A DNA stretch of 64,000 bases from Harmothoe impar (GCA_947462335.1 OX381705.1:45088175-45152174), one strand, 5' to 3'. Positions 35,201-44,561 are shown, counted from the first letter of the stretch. Numbers and translations: made by a program. The notes: generated by a model from the sequence alone, not told the origin.

Positions 35201-35843
35201 TAATTAATGGTATCGGTGAGGCTTTCAGCATTCGCAAGCGTGTACTCCATAGTAAGCGGGGGGGGGGGGGGGGGAGAAGATTCATTGTTGATATTTCAAA
35301 TACAGACCTTTGACCTTGGCACCGTCAGTAAGGTCAGTTTTGGATCCTTCATCTTTCTTTTTCTTGAACTTCAATTTATCTTTTTTCGACTCTTTGTCTT
35401 CCTTCTTCTTCTCTTCCTTCTCCTTCTCCTTCTGGATATCTTTCTCCTAAGGACCGACATTTTGATTTTAATTTCCTTTCTTCAATGTTTTGGGTTGACT
35501 TGTGAAATATGATAATTTTAACAACTCATTATTATATATTCACTAAGTCCAAGCTTAACATTCTTCATATATTTTTAGATTTAGCATTCCAGTTGTGGTC
35601 GTTACTGATTGGACCTTAGAATCTGATCAGCTTAAAATCTGAAGTCCTTAAATGATGATGATGAGAATCCCAAAGACATGACCCCCACCCCACAATGCAA
35701 TTAAAGGGTCACCATGTCATCCATATACCAGTAGGGCTGGGTAGTACTTTATTAGACTAACCTTGTCCTTTGGTTTGTAGAATTTGTCCTTCTTGGCAAA
35801 TTTGAAGCTTGGCTTACTGTGTTTCTTCATTTTAGAGGGACTC
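20096..35843 (-). CDS. RALBP1: RalA-binding protein 1 (RLIP76), RhoGAP and Ral effector; 5'-partial, eleven exons
   Basis: RALBP1 binds GTP-Ral, stimulates GTP hydrolysis by Cdc42/Rac and takes part in receptor endocytosis at the plasma membrane. Exons (minus strand): 35762-35843, 35308-35446, 34844-34960, 34271-34474, 33913-34031, 33205-33335, 32748-32949, 31503-32484, 30932-31102, 21140-21339, 20096-20239. All junctions are GT-AG and all phases agree, giving 829 residues to TAA. The order is a basic Lys-rich region, RhoGAP domain with arginine finger, Ral-binding coiled coil, a 327-codon Pro/Gln/Ala/Glu-rich exon, acidic segment and C-terminal coiled coil. Human RALBP1 is 655 aa, and the excess is in the Pro/Gln exon. 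The start exon is not found; the first exon seen enters with one base. Orthology is firm; the N-terminus is unknown. Confidence 0.95.
20240..21139 (-). other. RALBP1: RALBP1 last intron
   Basis: A 900-bp intron with no coding sequence. It contains a 70-bp tandem duplication at 20809-20952. Confidence 0.8.
20809..20952. repeat. 70-bp tandem duplication
   Basis: Two copies beginning TTCAAGGTATTGTTC at 20809 and 20879 share GATACTAAGTGTCAGGA and an AGGTRAGGGAT block and end near CATGGTTA. They are diverged by several substitutions. Confidence 0.85.
21140..21339 (-). CDS. RALBP1: RALBP1 exon: C-terminal coiled coil with acidic Ser run
   Basis: It encodes GDELLQKIETERSEIERLHQ, then EIAELQEIRDD, an acidic DSDSDSSSSSEDEDE run and ALIRENKELE. 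Vertebrate RALBP1 has EKEEIERLRAEIAEIQ, an SESESESEDEEE run and LQRQNEELE. It is separated from the previous exon by a 9.6 kb repeat-filled intron. Confidence 0.95.
22392..22427 (+). repeat. Probable LINE 3' end with (TTCAAC)4 tail
   Basis: AATAAAAGAAATTTCAAC runs into four copies of TTCAAC. The same arrangement, AATAAAGAAATTT followed by a short repeat, is at 56258-56300. Non-LTR elements of CR1/L2/RTE types often end in short tandem repeats. The body upstream is not recognised. Confidence 0.45.
23570..24187 (+). pseudogene. LINE ORF2 C-terminal region
   Basis: About 205 codons encode the part after the RT domain of a LINE polyprotein. Landmarks are KIFKLAKLRYMMDEYTAI, YRQTILPFADYCCFLL, VLQNQALRICL and GLHKRCEIPLLLDRRKELL. 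These fit the conserved segment seen in many jockey, CR1 and RTE-type elements. The apparent start at 23450 is in the array monomer, so the first 40 codons of that ORF are foreign. It is intact to TAG at 24185-24187 but lacks endonuclease and RT, so it is dead. Confidence 0.85.
23570..24477 (+). mobile_element. 5'-truncated LINE (non-LTR retrotransposon) copy
   Basis: The insertion begins at about 23570 inside an array monomer and ends in an A run (24465-24477) after AATAAA (24452-24457). AATGCT occurs at both junctions (23564-23569 and 24476-24481), as expected for a target duplication. Short 5'-truncated copies with a poly-A end are typical of target-primed reverse transcription. Confidence 0.85.
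24616..25346. mobile_element. TTAA-flanked non-autonomous DNA transposon, 731 bp
   Basis: AGGGTATCGCTAC (24616-24628) and its exact reverse complement (25334-25346) are flanked by TTAA on both sides (24612-24615 and 25347-25350). The interrupted monomer has a single TTTAAATGC here in intact copies, which confirms duplication of TTAA. TTAA targets are used by piggyBac and Kolobok elements; the AGGG end fits Kolobok at least as well. A tRNA-like segment lies inside (25139-25196). Confidence 0.85.
25139..25196 (-). repeat. tRNA-derived (SINE-like) fragment with A and B boxes
   Basis: Reading the minus strand: TAGTGTAGTGGTTA (A box), a TTTGCAA anticodon-like loop and GGAGTTCTATCCC (B box) at tRNA spacing. 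The acceptor stem does not pair, so this is not a working tRNA gene. Confidence 0.6.
26558..26622 (-). repeat. tRNA-derived (SINE-like) fragment
   Basis: The minus strand has TTTAGCTCAGTGG (A box, 26607-26617) and AGATTCCAATCCC (B box, 26558-26570) at near-tRNA spacing. No acceptor stem is seen. Confidence 0.55.
27631..27992. mobile_element. CAGGGTACCCACA-ended MITE, hAT-like
   Basis: CAGGGTACCCACA at the left is exactly inverted at the right end. TTTTTA flanks both ends (27625-27630 and 27993-27998). The 362-bp interior repeats TTCCATGTGTTTTCCCTG several times. CAGGG ends suggest a hAT-type element, although those normally duplicate 8 bp. Confidence 0.75.
29880..30215. repeat. Relics of the AAATTCTCGCG / GGCGCTTAT MITE families
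   Basis: CAGTAAATTCTCGCGTAGAA at 29880 matches one end of the 42449-42671 MITE and is preceded by TA. Further on, CTTATACAAGAC and GGCGCTTAT occur twice in direct repeat (about 30070 and 30151), resembling the 2842-3020 element. No complete element can be drawn. Confidence 0.5.
30932..31102 (-). CDS. RALBP1: RALBP1 exon: acidic segment and coiled-coil start
   Basis: It encodes VETTEEAVLDNGDKSDAE, a Ser run, SPDEETDDEEM, and then ELILEETTLTLEEEELRAI. The latter matches INILLAQENEILTEQEELLAM in vertebrates. The acceptor is ACTAAAAG and the donor TATAG|GTAGGA. Confidence 0.9.
31103..31502 (-). other. RALBP1: RALBP1 intron between the Pro/Gln exon and the acidic exon
   Basis: A 400-bp AT-rich intron; nothing else seen. 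Confidence 0.8.
31503..32484 (-). CDS. RALBP1: RALBP1 exon: 327-codon Pro/Gln/Ala/Glu-rich insertion
   Basis: The acceptor TCTCTTCAG and donor ACTG|GTGAGT keep the frame. The exon starts with LKHVRKAQEAAKAAERREAE, continuing the Ral-binding coiled coil. It then becomes QQ/EE-rich, Pro/Val-rich and Pro/Gln-rich, with an Ala tract encoded by (GCT)7 at 32023-32043. The last ~60 residues look ordered again (SLSDMSLEERQEKVQ, EIVDRKGLPT). Its length is not a multiple of three, so skipping it would break the frame. Vertebrate RALBP1 has only a short linker here. It is probably a disordered binding platform specific to this lineage. Confidence 0.88.
32748..32949 (-). CDS. RALBP1: RALBP1 exon: Ral-binding domain
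   Basis: The Ral-GTP binding coiled coil is recognised by IEEELHKQESLLNQLHED and EEQLWEVQRVVTQLKRK, which match the vertebrate IKEEIRRQEFLLNCLHRD and EERLWEVQRILTALKRK. The stretch GGIKDLSK, reported as an ATP-binding site in human RLIP76, is replaced here by RKVKNAADK. The Ral contact helix is conserved; the proposed nucleotide site is not. Confidence 0.95.
33205..33335 (-). CDS. RALBP1: RALBP1 exon: end of RhoGAP domain
   Basis: It encodes ESHNKMSLQNVSIVLSPTMR and then ISHRVLNVFFTYSKILF, matching KMNIQNISIVLSPT and ISNRVLYVFFTHVQELF. The donor is AAGAG|GTATGT. Confidence 0.95.
33913..34031 (-). CDS. RALBP1: RALBP1 exon: RhoGAP helix with LLLSWMIVHM
   Basis: It encodes VKQKVEQFQQLIEQLPTPNR and then LLLSWMIVHMTHVIAK, matching QEFQRLLKELP and LLISWLIVHMDHVIAK. 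It enters with two bases and leaves in phase 0 at AAG|GTTAGT. Confidence 0.95.
34271..34474 (-). CDS. RALBP1: RALBP1 exon: RhoGAP arginine finger
   Basis: It encodes CEGIYRISGVKSKVQAL; the catalytic arginine codon is at 34449-34451. PPIVASLLKQFLRDLPEPVL follows, with the conserved Lys and the RDLPEP motif. These are the defining RhoGAP motifs, so GAP activity is likely retained. Confidence 0.97.
34844..34960 (-). CDS. RALBP1: RALBP1 exon: start of RhoGAP domain
   Basis: It encodes VKLAFGVPLAAAVERS and then GVQLPAVFRECIDYVEEFG, matching the FGIPLADAVER and LPAVFRECIDYVEKYG blocks of vertebrate RALBP1. The donor is TTTG|GTAAGT. Confidence 0.95.
35308..35446 (-). CDS. RALBP1: RALBP1 exon: Lys/Glu-rich linker
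   Basis: It encodes EKDIQKEKEKEEKKKEDKES and then further Lys-rich sequence ending TDLTDGAKVK. The mammalian counterpart is the KEEKHKEEKHKE repeat before the GAP domain. The composition is simple; assignment rests on position, splice sites and frame. Confidence 0.85.
35762..35843 (-). CDS. RALBP1: RALBP1 exon: SPSKMK basic segment
   Basis: The acceptor is TTTCACAG and the donor GACAAG|GTTAGT. It encodes SPSKMKKHSKPSFKFAKK and on to KPKDK. Vertebrate RALBP1 has SPSKMKRSKG followed by FKKPSF at the same place. The first base completes a codon from an upstream exon, so this is not the first coding exon. Confidence 0.9.
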
Positions 35844-37417
35844 CTGTGAAAGACACAAATAGACAGTTGATTAGTATAATTGCTCTTTGCATATTTGCGC
35901 CTATACATGTAGATGCATTGTAAACATATGTGATTACAAACGATTAACCATCTCAAAAATACATCAGCAGATAAAGATATTCCAAGGATATACCGTGATG
36001 CAAATCAAACATAGTCGTAACAGACGTGTTGATAATCTCGGACTCAGTGTGGATATATAACACATAGTGTACCACCGGGGATGGTGTGTACATTCTCGAT
36101 GTGGGCTGATCTACTGTTATTGAATTCTGAACAGGCTGTGCCTAGGGGACACAGTGAGGCTACACGAACTCACTCATGAGATGAGAAGAATGCTTCAATG
36201 TAATAGTCCGCCCTCCCGTTGACCCCCACCCCCTTAAATGTCACTGACATCTGGGATAGGGCGGGACAGAACGAGCACATTTACACAGCAGGCTCACCCT
36301 AGACTGGCGCCCTGCCGAATTTTGCTACCACTCTACTAAGGTGCGCAGGGCAGGCTAGTCTGTCTAGGCAGATAGTCTATGCAGACAGACTCCTCAAGCT
36401 CTTTGGTCTAGGCTTACCAATGCATTTGAAGGGTATCCACAAATCTCACCAGGCGGAGCCACTCCAATGCTCAAAGTCGTCTGACGTGGGGGAGACAGAC
36501 AACATATTTTTTACAAGAATGTTATATCAAGACGGAAATTACTACTCACTGGATCTCCTTTCTTGTTCCATTTCTTTTTCATGGGCATAGATCTAATTCC
36601 CAGTCAACCGCTCACTGGATGATCTCTCAGTAATTACAATCTTGATAATCAGGCAAAAATACCTGGCTCTGCTGTCATAGAATGGTGCCTTTTAGTGCAC
36701 ACAATTCAAGTAAAGGCTCAACTTAGTGAATCATCATAACAGATCCATTATATGACTTTAGATTGGATCAACTTACTCACATCAGGTATTAGTGATAAGA
36801 TTATAGATTCTAATTGCAGACTTTGATTGCATGCAGATAAATAAAATAACAATGCGCATCTGTTTAATCTAAAGGGAAGTAGATCTTTAGCTATCACAGT
36901 CACGGCATTCTGGCCAACCGTAACATCTTACATGCTACCTACATGCTGAACTAATGTAGACCATGACTTTAATACAGGGGCTTATTCTCATAACTATTAC
37001 AGGCTCCGTTTAAGCATTACATTTTACAATAATGGACATCTATTTGAACTTCTTCTGGTCTCCCTGCATGGTCGTGCTAGAGAGGAAACGTAATGGTCCG
37101 GCCTCTCATTAGATATCGCTCTTAACATGCGATTTTTGAGGTCAGTGAAAAAACATAAAAAATAAGCCAGCATTTAGATTACGCGAGGAAAAAAAGGGGT
37201 GTTTTCCTTATCCGCCCCCCCCCCCCCTCCCCACATACACATTTTTTTTTTTTTTTTTTTTTCTTTTTTTAGTTGAAAATAACATTATCACCGTGACGTC
37301 TCTTGCACTATCCGCATCCCTCGTATAACCCGCACCCATGTTGATGCCAATTGCCCTTACTGGCAGGTCTATTATTATATATATTCCTCAGTAAGTAATC
37401 TAAGTAACCCCAAAGAG
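35844..37417. other. Flank upstream of the first RALBP1 exon seen
   Basis: This is expected to be intron of RALBP1, since the exon at 35843 starts inside a codon. No upstream exon is recognised. A short Lys-rich reading near 36540-36600 was rejected. A C run followed by a T run (37217-37268) is present. Confidence 0.45.
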
Positions 37418-37484
37418 GAGATGGGCTTGAACTTAAACTACTAGGAGTCAGATGCATGCTTGTTACCAACTGAGCTAACCAGGC
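37418..37484 (-). repeat. tRNA-like fragment (Lys/Arg-type arms)
   Basis: The minus strand starts GCCTGGTTAGCTCAGTTGG, a good A box and D arm. It continues to AGTTCAAGCCC (B box, 37423-37433). The 3' acceptor strand does not pair with the 5' end. It is a degenerate tRNA copy or SINE head. Confidence 0.6.
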
Positions 37485-37976
37485 AAGTGCTCATGAGACC
37501 TACTAATGTTATAGTCAGTGACAGTTGGCTGTGTTTTAGCCTGTTCAATTAGGATGGCATGGCGGTTCATTAGCGAGCATATGGGTTAATTCAAAAAAAG
37601 ATATATTTCTTAAATCCCATTAAACACTGACTATGAACTGGGGAATATCGGCAACTAACTGTGTGCGGTTAGCATGGGATGTTGAGACTATTGGAATTAA
37701 CTGTAAATGTCATAGGGAAGCCTTAACTACATTCACAGACACCACCATGAAATGAAGCCTCCAACAAACGGCATTAAATGGAAAATGTCAGCTAAAAAGT
37801 TTGAATTGAAGCAGTTTTCTCTGAGGAGCAAGCCAGGTTGGATGACTGCTCTCTTGTCAATTGAAATGAAGTGCACGGAGTTACAATGACGTAACATCGT
37901 CCCAAATCAAAGTCAATGCTGTCTAATTTAGTTCACTACGGCAAGCAGGCAGTTTTGAGGTGAATGGATTCTTATA

Positions 37977-38523
37977 ATATTGTAGGCCTATCGGACTAAT
38001 TATTATCTAGACATAGCTATTGATTTAAAAATCATAGCAAAGTATAGCAAGTTTGTACTAGGTCGATGTGGGGCAGTGCTGTTGTCGCCTTGGCGGCTGT
38101 ATTGGGGATTATCGACACATTTTACCCATTTCAGTCACCATGACAACGGCCCTGGGTTGGATGACCCCATATGGTGTAAAAGAGCCTGCAAGTAGATGGT
38201 AATGTGACGGGAGAGGAGACCATTAGAACCTAAGTATTGGTAATACGGGTCTCCTTTAAAATGTGGTACCCCTCTTTTAGTAGCGGGCACTTTGAATTTA
38301 TTGCCGGGATCTACCTAACCTATCTCTGGGCTCCCATCAGGAGGACAGATATTATTTAATGTAACTAGGACATTCACTCAACATCCAAACACATGCATAT
38401 CATTAAACCTACAATAGTCTACAGGCCAGTTGCAATACGTCGTGTAACCCTTGTACGAATAATTATATTTGATGAGTGTAAAGATATGAATGATCGATAG
38501 CTAAAGCCCCCCCCCCCCCCCCC
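37977..38523 (+). repeat. Left copy of duplicated sequence at the assembly gap
   Basis: This 547-bp stretch is nearly identical to 38724-39298 and runs into the gap through a C run. Differences are scattered substitutions, a 1-bp indel in a C run and an extra ~16-bp ACGGGTCTCC-type repeat in the right copy. Two alleles placed in series would look like this. Confidence 0.9.
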
Positions 38524-38723
38524 NNNNNNNNNNNNNNNNNNNNNNNNNNNNNNNNNNNNNNNNNNNNNNNNNNNNNNNNNNNNNNNNNNNNNNNNNNNNN
38601 NNNNNNNNNNNNNNNNNNNNNNNNNNNNNNNNNNNNNNNNNNNNNNNNNNNNNNNNNNNNNNNNNNNNNNNNNNNNNNNNNNNNNNNNNNNNNNNNNNNN
38701 NNNNNNNNNNNNNNNNNNNNNNN
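38524..38723. other. Assembly gap of exactly 200 N
   Basis: The round length suggests a placeholder rather than a measured size. It begins inside a poly-C run, a common cause of read failure. Confidence 0.99.
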
Positions 38724-39298
38724 ATATTGTAGGCCTATCGGACTAATTTTTATCTAGACATAGCTATTGATTTAAAAATCATAGCAAAGTATAGCAAGTT
38801 TGTACTAGGTCGATGTGGGGCAGTGCTGTTGTCGCCTTGGCGGCTGTATTGGGGATTATCGACACATTTTACCCATTTCAGTCACCATGACAACGGCCCT
38901 GGGTTGGATGACCCCCATATGGTGTAAAAGAGCCTGCAAGTAGATGGTAATGTGACGGGAGAGGAGACCATTAGAACTTAAGTATTGGTAAGACGGGTCT
39001 CCTTTAAAATACGGGTCTCCTTAAAAATGTGGTACCCCTCCTTTAGTAGCGGGCACTTTGAGTTTATTGCCGGGATCTACCTAACCTATCTCTGGGCTCC
39101 CATCAGGAGGACAGATATTATTTAATGTAACTGGGACATTCACTCAACATCCAAACACATGCATATCATTAAACCTACAATAGTCTACAGGCCAGTTGCA
39201 ATACGTCGTGTAACCCTTGTACCAATAATTATATTTGATTAGTGTAAAGATATGAATGATCGATAGCTAAAGCCCCCCCCCCCCCCCCCCCCCCCCCC
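38724..39298 (+). repeat. Right copy of duplicated sequence at the assembly gap
   Basis: It matches 37977-38523 from its first base and ends in a longer C run (39273-39298), then continues into unique sequence. Most likely it is the alternative haplotype of the left copy. Confidence 0.9.
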
Positions 39299-39767
39299 AC
39301 CCAAAAAAAATAAACTCAAAAGGGTACTGATCATACATTGAGGTGTTATGAATAATGTATAATGTATCAACGACGGCTGATGCCTCTTACCCCGGTCAAT
39401 ACTACCTCACCTGTCTGCCTTATGCTTGCTGCTGGGCGCACCTGCTAATTGATCTAAGGCCCAGATCACAGGCTTTACACTCCTATTTACGTACTCTATA
39501 GTGACGGTGGTATCAAAGGGTTAATAACATGTGCTGCCAGCAAAGCCAAGATCTAGGGATCCTGATTTGAGATGATAATAGGACTGACACACACAAAGGC
39601 CTGCTAATTGGTAGTGATATGAGAGGGTGTAAAAAGGTGGCTGACACCAATTATAATCAACACGGGGACATTAAGGTGACACAAGAATACATCCTAAATC
39701 CAATCCATTCTTTATTTGTTTAATTAATCAGCGTCGTGACATTTTATGTAAAACTGTGGATCTGCGA

Positions 39768-39804
39768 AAAGGGACCTTATGGCAAGATGCAGTAAGGTCC
39801 CTTT
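39768..39804. repeat. Hairpin, 12-bp perfect stem
   Basis: AAAGGGACCTTA (39768-39779) pairs with TAAGGTCCCTTT (39793-39804) across a 13-nt loop. No coding or tRNA context. Confidence 0.7.
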
Positions 39805-41188
39805 CCCAGTACATCTCATAATTATCATTCCATTGTGGGTATTATTCAAACTTTCTAGACATAGTATTTTACTTAAACTAGTACTACATTTATATCATTA
39901 TCGAATTGTCTAGATTGCCATACATACCGGTATGTTCAACCTTACTTTATGGTGATGTATGAATGACCATGGTAATGATGTCGTAGAGGATGAGGGTGGG
40001 GTGAGGTGTAGGCCTATTAGGTAAGGAACGGACCATGGTGAGGCGGATTTCTTTTTACATTCCAAAGAATGGCTAATCTTGCAAAGTAATCTATACGACC
40101 ATCTGACCTCTTATATACATGTCAAATCAATAGAAGCATGTACGTGTACAACATAATATCACATGTGTATCACAATGTAAGCACTACACTGATTGTCTAT
40201 GTACACATTCATAGAACTCCACAGACACAGCAATAAGCTGTATACTACACAGCTTGAGTAAACATGTGACTAACTGTGATCTAGACCAAGTTCCTTTGGT
40301 CAGCCATCGGGATGCATACATCTACACTACCTGGTCTATAGTCCGCCCGCTAGGAGTGATTGTATGCGTTTAAGTAGTTCTCCAACCCCCTTAAAAACAA
40401 GGTCTAATTAAATACGCTTATTCAAGGGCAGGTATACTCTTAGAGAACACACTATCCTACTATAGTGTAGCCTAAGTGAAACCCCACACGTATGTGTATT
40501 TTTCAATATACTGCTTTACAGTCTACATTATGTACATACACATTTACAGTACAATGTATATGTATAGTGTAATATACTGTTATATTAGTAGGGTAAAGAA
40601 ATCATTTCCAGGCATTCTGTGTTGGATGAAATCCGATATGTATGTGTGCCACGTGTAGATTCAGCCTTTGCCATACATCTCCATATACTTCCTAGTAGTT
40701 GTACACTCATCCCTTTCTACCTGGCCCGGTTAGCCCCCCTCCCTGCCTCCCACCACATCACCGCAGCACTATGTAACCTCTCCAATATGACAAGTACATA
40801 CCTGGAGCCACACACGTGACCGTCTGATAACAGAAGCAGTGGGAAACTTCAAGGGGTTCTGATAAATATAGTAACCTCCTCCACCCTGATGCTGCGTGCA
40901 CTATGCAGGTGTCTGCTTTCCTATGTCTATATGACTGTATGAAGCCAAACACGTTTATGTAGTCTCACGCCTGACCTACCAGGCCTCACAGTGTGCTATA
41001 CATATCAGTGGTGTCTGAAATCAGGCCCCCTTATACATTGATATATGGTGTAAAAAAATCTGTGTAAAAACATGTTTGGACATGGTTGCTTGGCCTGGGC
41101 CAAGTCAAGCAGACACAAACCCCACCGTCCCACCACACCAACATACACTTACACAGGACAGTGACCCTGTTTTTGTACAACGTCAACG

Positions 41189-41236
41189 TGCATTACATGT
41201 ACATGTAGACAGTGCATTACATGTACATGTAGACAG
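41189..41236. repeat. 24-bp tandem duplication
   Basis: GTGCATTACATGTACATGTA plus GACA occurs twice without a break. Confidence 0.9.
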
Positions 41237-41840
41237 ATATGAATTGTTGCCAAGTTGTTGCCATACCCTTTGATATTTCAATCAGGGTTGGGCTATACAT
41301 ATGTAAGGGTAGAGGATACGCTACAACATTACATGGACAGAGATGTGTATATTTATACTTTGTACTCAGTCGTTTCCCTGTAAATATAGGGGATAGGTAA
41401 AAAAAACTTAATTTTGTAGTGGACTGCTTGCTTCACGCTATGCATCAATTGCATGTGCACTAATACTGATCTATATATCTTGATCTCTATATATAAAGGC
41501 ACATGTATACTCTTCCTGGGACATGAATTTAAAAATACACCAATGACATGTCCCTCAAAGTACACAAGGCTATTTTGCATTAACAGTCTCCTACAAAACC
41601 TACAAGTGCTCTCCAATCTGCCAATATGGACACACTCATCTACAATACATACAACTGAAAATGAATGCCATGCCCAATGGCCACGGTATTTTATGATACA
41701 CCCGCTAAATAAATACAGTGCATTGCCATTCAATGTCAACATGCGTGTTCGTCCTCCCTATATTTTCCTTTTTGCCTTTTACTTCTCTACCCTTTCTCCA
41801 TGTTGCTATATTATGGCCTGGGCAAAAATATCAATAGGGG

Positions 41841-42200
41841 TTGGCTGTGGTTGGCCATCAGAGGATTAGGGATGTGAGGCAGATTGTGGTTGGCCATCAG
41901 AGGATTAGAGATGTGAGGCAGAATGTGGTTGGCCATCTGAGGATTACAGTTGTGAATCAGAGTGTGGTTGGCCATCTGAGGATTAGGGATGTTAGGCAAG
42001 GTGTGGTTGGACATCAGAGGATTAGGGATGTGAATCAGAGTGTGGTTGGCCATCAGAGGATTAGGGAAATGAGGAAGATTGTGCCTGGCCATCAACGGAT
42101 TATGGATGTGCAGCAGATTGTGGCTGGCCAGCAGAGCATTATGGATGTGAAGCTAAATGTGGTTGGCCATCGGAAGCGTAGGGTGGTGAGGTAAGATTCT
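41841..42200. repeat. 39-bp minisatellite, about nine units
   Basis: Units begin GTGGTTGGCCATCAGAGGAT and continue AGGGATGTGAGGCAG, with 10-25% divergence. The 39-bp period is 13 codons, so open frames of 117 codons (plus) and 94 codons (minus) appear as artefacts. The array abuts the inverted repeat copy at 42359. Confidence 0.9.
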
Positions 42201-42358
42201 GATTGGCCATCAGTTTGTGATTTAGTACTATGTCACTATACAAGGAGTGTGTAGTGAGCAATGGGCTGTTTAGATCATTGTTTATTATGTGTTGGTGACA
42301 TAGTTCTCGAGGTGAGGTTTGGATAACAGAGTGTGGTTGACCAGCAGCGAATACAATG

Positions 42359-43506
42359 AAAGACTGAGTGTGTGAGTGGCCTCACAGATGACTCAGGGTA
42401 AGCTGGAGCTGGAGCTTATCATGTACTTAGATATAGTACGCCCTTATACCGTAAATTCTCGCGTATCAGCCTAACTCTCGTATAAGCCGCACCCCTAACT
42501 TTGACAAATTATATAAGCCGCAGAGGGGGTCTGAATATTGCGATTTTGGTACTGTAGTATACTAATAAAAACTCTTGTATAAGCCGCACCCTATATAGGC
42601 ATGTTTTGGTATCAAAAGAAAGCTGAGTCTGACTCACGTACAAGCCGCGGCTTCTACGCGAGAATTTACAGTAATCATTTATTGGTCAATTCTGGCATTA
42701 GAAATGAATTCCTTGTTGAAAAGTACCCTCAAGTCATGTGTCATACATGTATGGTATTCCATTTCAGGCCAGCAGGTGGGTGTGGGTGAGCAGGTGGGTG
42801 TGTGAGAGCAGGTGGGTGTGGGTGTGCAGGTGGGTGTGGGCGACAGTTGCAGGCTGCGGGCATGTACCACCTTTTGTCCCTATCAAAAAGCGAGTAGATC
42901 GGACGATAAATGGCAGATATACGGGTAGTACAATTTCGTCTGCACACGTTGACACCTCGCGCAGTACGAGAAGTACCAGTGGCGCCACTCTTTGATGTGT
43001 GGCATGCGCTAGCCTCGCTTCCACCTCTCCTGTAGCCTCAAAACTATACGAGTGGTGTCCAAGGTAAAACTAAAAAGCTAATTTAAATAAGGTAGATGGT
43101 TTTTTTCTATTATCCTGAGGGTAGTTCTAATAAAGTAGAGGGCATTTTTTCAATGAAAAGAGAGAAATACCAGCCAGATTAGGCTAAAACATCATTTCTC
43201 TCTTTCAGTTAACATTGGGTTCAATCTAGAGTTCATTTATAGGGTAGCAATTTAACAGTAGTTAAAGAGTGTAGACAAAAGAGAGAAATTTGTACCCGAA
43301 GATCGCAGCTCAATGTCATATGGAAAAGAAAAAGAGATTTTTAATTTCTTTTCGAAGGAAATATTTGTGCCCCGATCTTGCCCATCAATCCCTTTGGTCA
43401 TCTGATGTCTATATATTACATAGGGCCCATGATAGACATTCTCCTATGTAACAAAAACGTCTTAAACATGGTTCGGTCGTCGTTTATTACTCAGTTACCC
43501 TGAGTC
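42359..43506 (-). repeat. ~1.05 kb dispersed repeat, copy 2 (inverted relative to 4.8-5.8 kb)
   Basis: This matches 4786-5837 in reverse complement throughout, with diverged AT-rich parts. It carries a GGTGGGTGTGGGTG minisatellite at about 42775-42845 and a MITE insertion at 42449-42671 that its partner lacks. The nature of the family is unknown; a solo LTR or non-autonomous element is possible. Confidence 0.75.
42449..42671. mobile_element. TA-inserted MITE, 223 bp, with empty site at ~5750
   Basis: CCGTAAATTCTCGCGTA at the left is inverted at the right (CTGTAAATTCTCGCGTA when complemented), ~20 of 23 bases matching. TA flanks both ends (42447-42448, 42672-42673). The partner repeat has CTTATAATCA with only one TA, so the insertion and its 2-bp duplication are shown directly. 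GTATAAGCCGCA words repeat inside. Confidence 0.93.
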
Positions 43507-44561
43507 TAAAATGTATAGTGGGCTGTAGGTACACAACCCAGTAGACAGGAAATGGAAATCAAAGATACTAAGAGTGGATACTAGGCAAGCGATACATAGT
43601 AGACGAGGGGAGATTGTGTTCTAGGTAGGAGGGAGTCTGCTGGTGGTTGGAGGCAGCTCTAGTAAGGGATGACACCGACATGCATGAGGCGTACACCTAG
43701 TTGACTGCCGGCATCTAGATTCAATTAAAACCCGAGCACACTGTCAACACGCTGGAGGACCCCCTGCTGCCATAAAGACACGTAGCACCCTGAGGCAACT
43801 TGGTGGAACACCCTGGAGATTTAGACTGGCTACTATGTCCTGCCCTGGTCAAATTTCTACTTTTCTGTTGTTGTCAGATGGCAATAGTCTGGCTGTTGTT
43901 CTCCCAAAGACAGGAGAAAACTGTAGGCTTGTCTGAAAATGTGTGGACATATGTAAGGAGGGGTAATAAAGATACGCTTGGTTGTGTCCTTATACCAGAG
44001 GAGATATCTTTTGCTTGGGAGGGAACGACCATGGACTGTCTGGGATTAGAAACGATGTAGGGAATGGGAAAGGAGTGTGTAAGGCTGGAGACGGGATAAT
44101 AGAAAGAAAGTGGTGTCTCAGTCGGGAAGGGAGGTTCCTCCATTGCATTCTTCTCACAGACCTGTGCTTGACTAGGAGGATCGATGTCTCCAACAGGAGT
44201 TCCCTTATCCCTACAGACTGGTTACTGGAGCTGGAGTACCCCCACCTCCCGGTAAGTATCTCCCCTCAGCTTACACTGCACAGATTCCACTCAAATCCCA
44301 GTCTGCAACCATTGTATGATGATACTGTAAATATTTCAGTAACCACTAGTTTCTGATGCAACGAGACCCTTTTCTAAAATATATGGTACGTTCTCTCAAA
44401 TTGGAAGAGCTACTTTTGCTCGTTGTTAGTGACCTGTACTATTGCTACTTTGGTCGAAATACGCCCAATTAAACTCTTCTTATAACTAGTAGTCATATAG
44501 TTAGGTAAAATAGATCAGAAAAGTTTGCCATAATAGACAAAGTATGCTCGGAGGCCTATTA
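43507..44561. other. Non-coding stretch
   Basis: No recognisable exon. ORFs at 43800-44356 overlap on both strands and resemble nothing known. Confidence 0.45.

Larger units (their letters stand above)
39299..41840. other. Non-coding stretch
   Basis: No exon is recognised. It has a 12-bp stem hairpin (39768-39804) and a 24-bp tandem duplication (41189-41236); the rest is anonymous. Confidence 0.5.

Noticed and set aside
36540..36600. Lys-rich MPMKKKWNKKGDP reading before a GTGAGT, as RALBP1 exon 1
   Set aside because: Its end phase (0) does not fit the next exon, which needs two bases from upstream, and the residues do not match the family.
37418..37484. Functional tRNA gene
   Set aside because: A and B boxes are good, but the acceptor strands do not pair and the anticodon arm is irregular.
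43982..44356. Possible exon ending at a GTAAGT near 44251
   Set aside because: Acceptor and donor-like words occur, but the peptide has no recognised similarity and the other strand is equally open.
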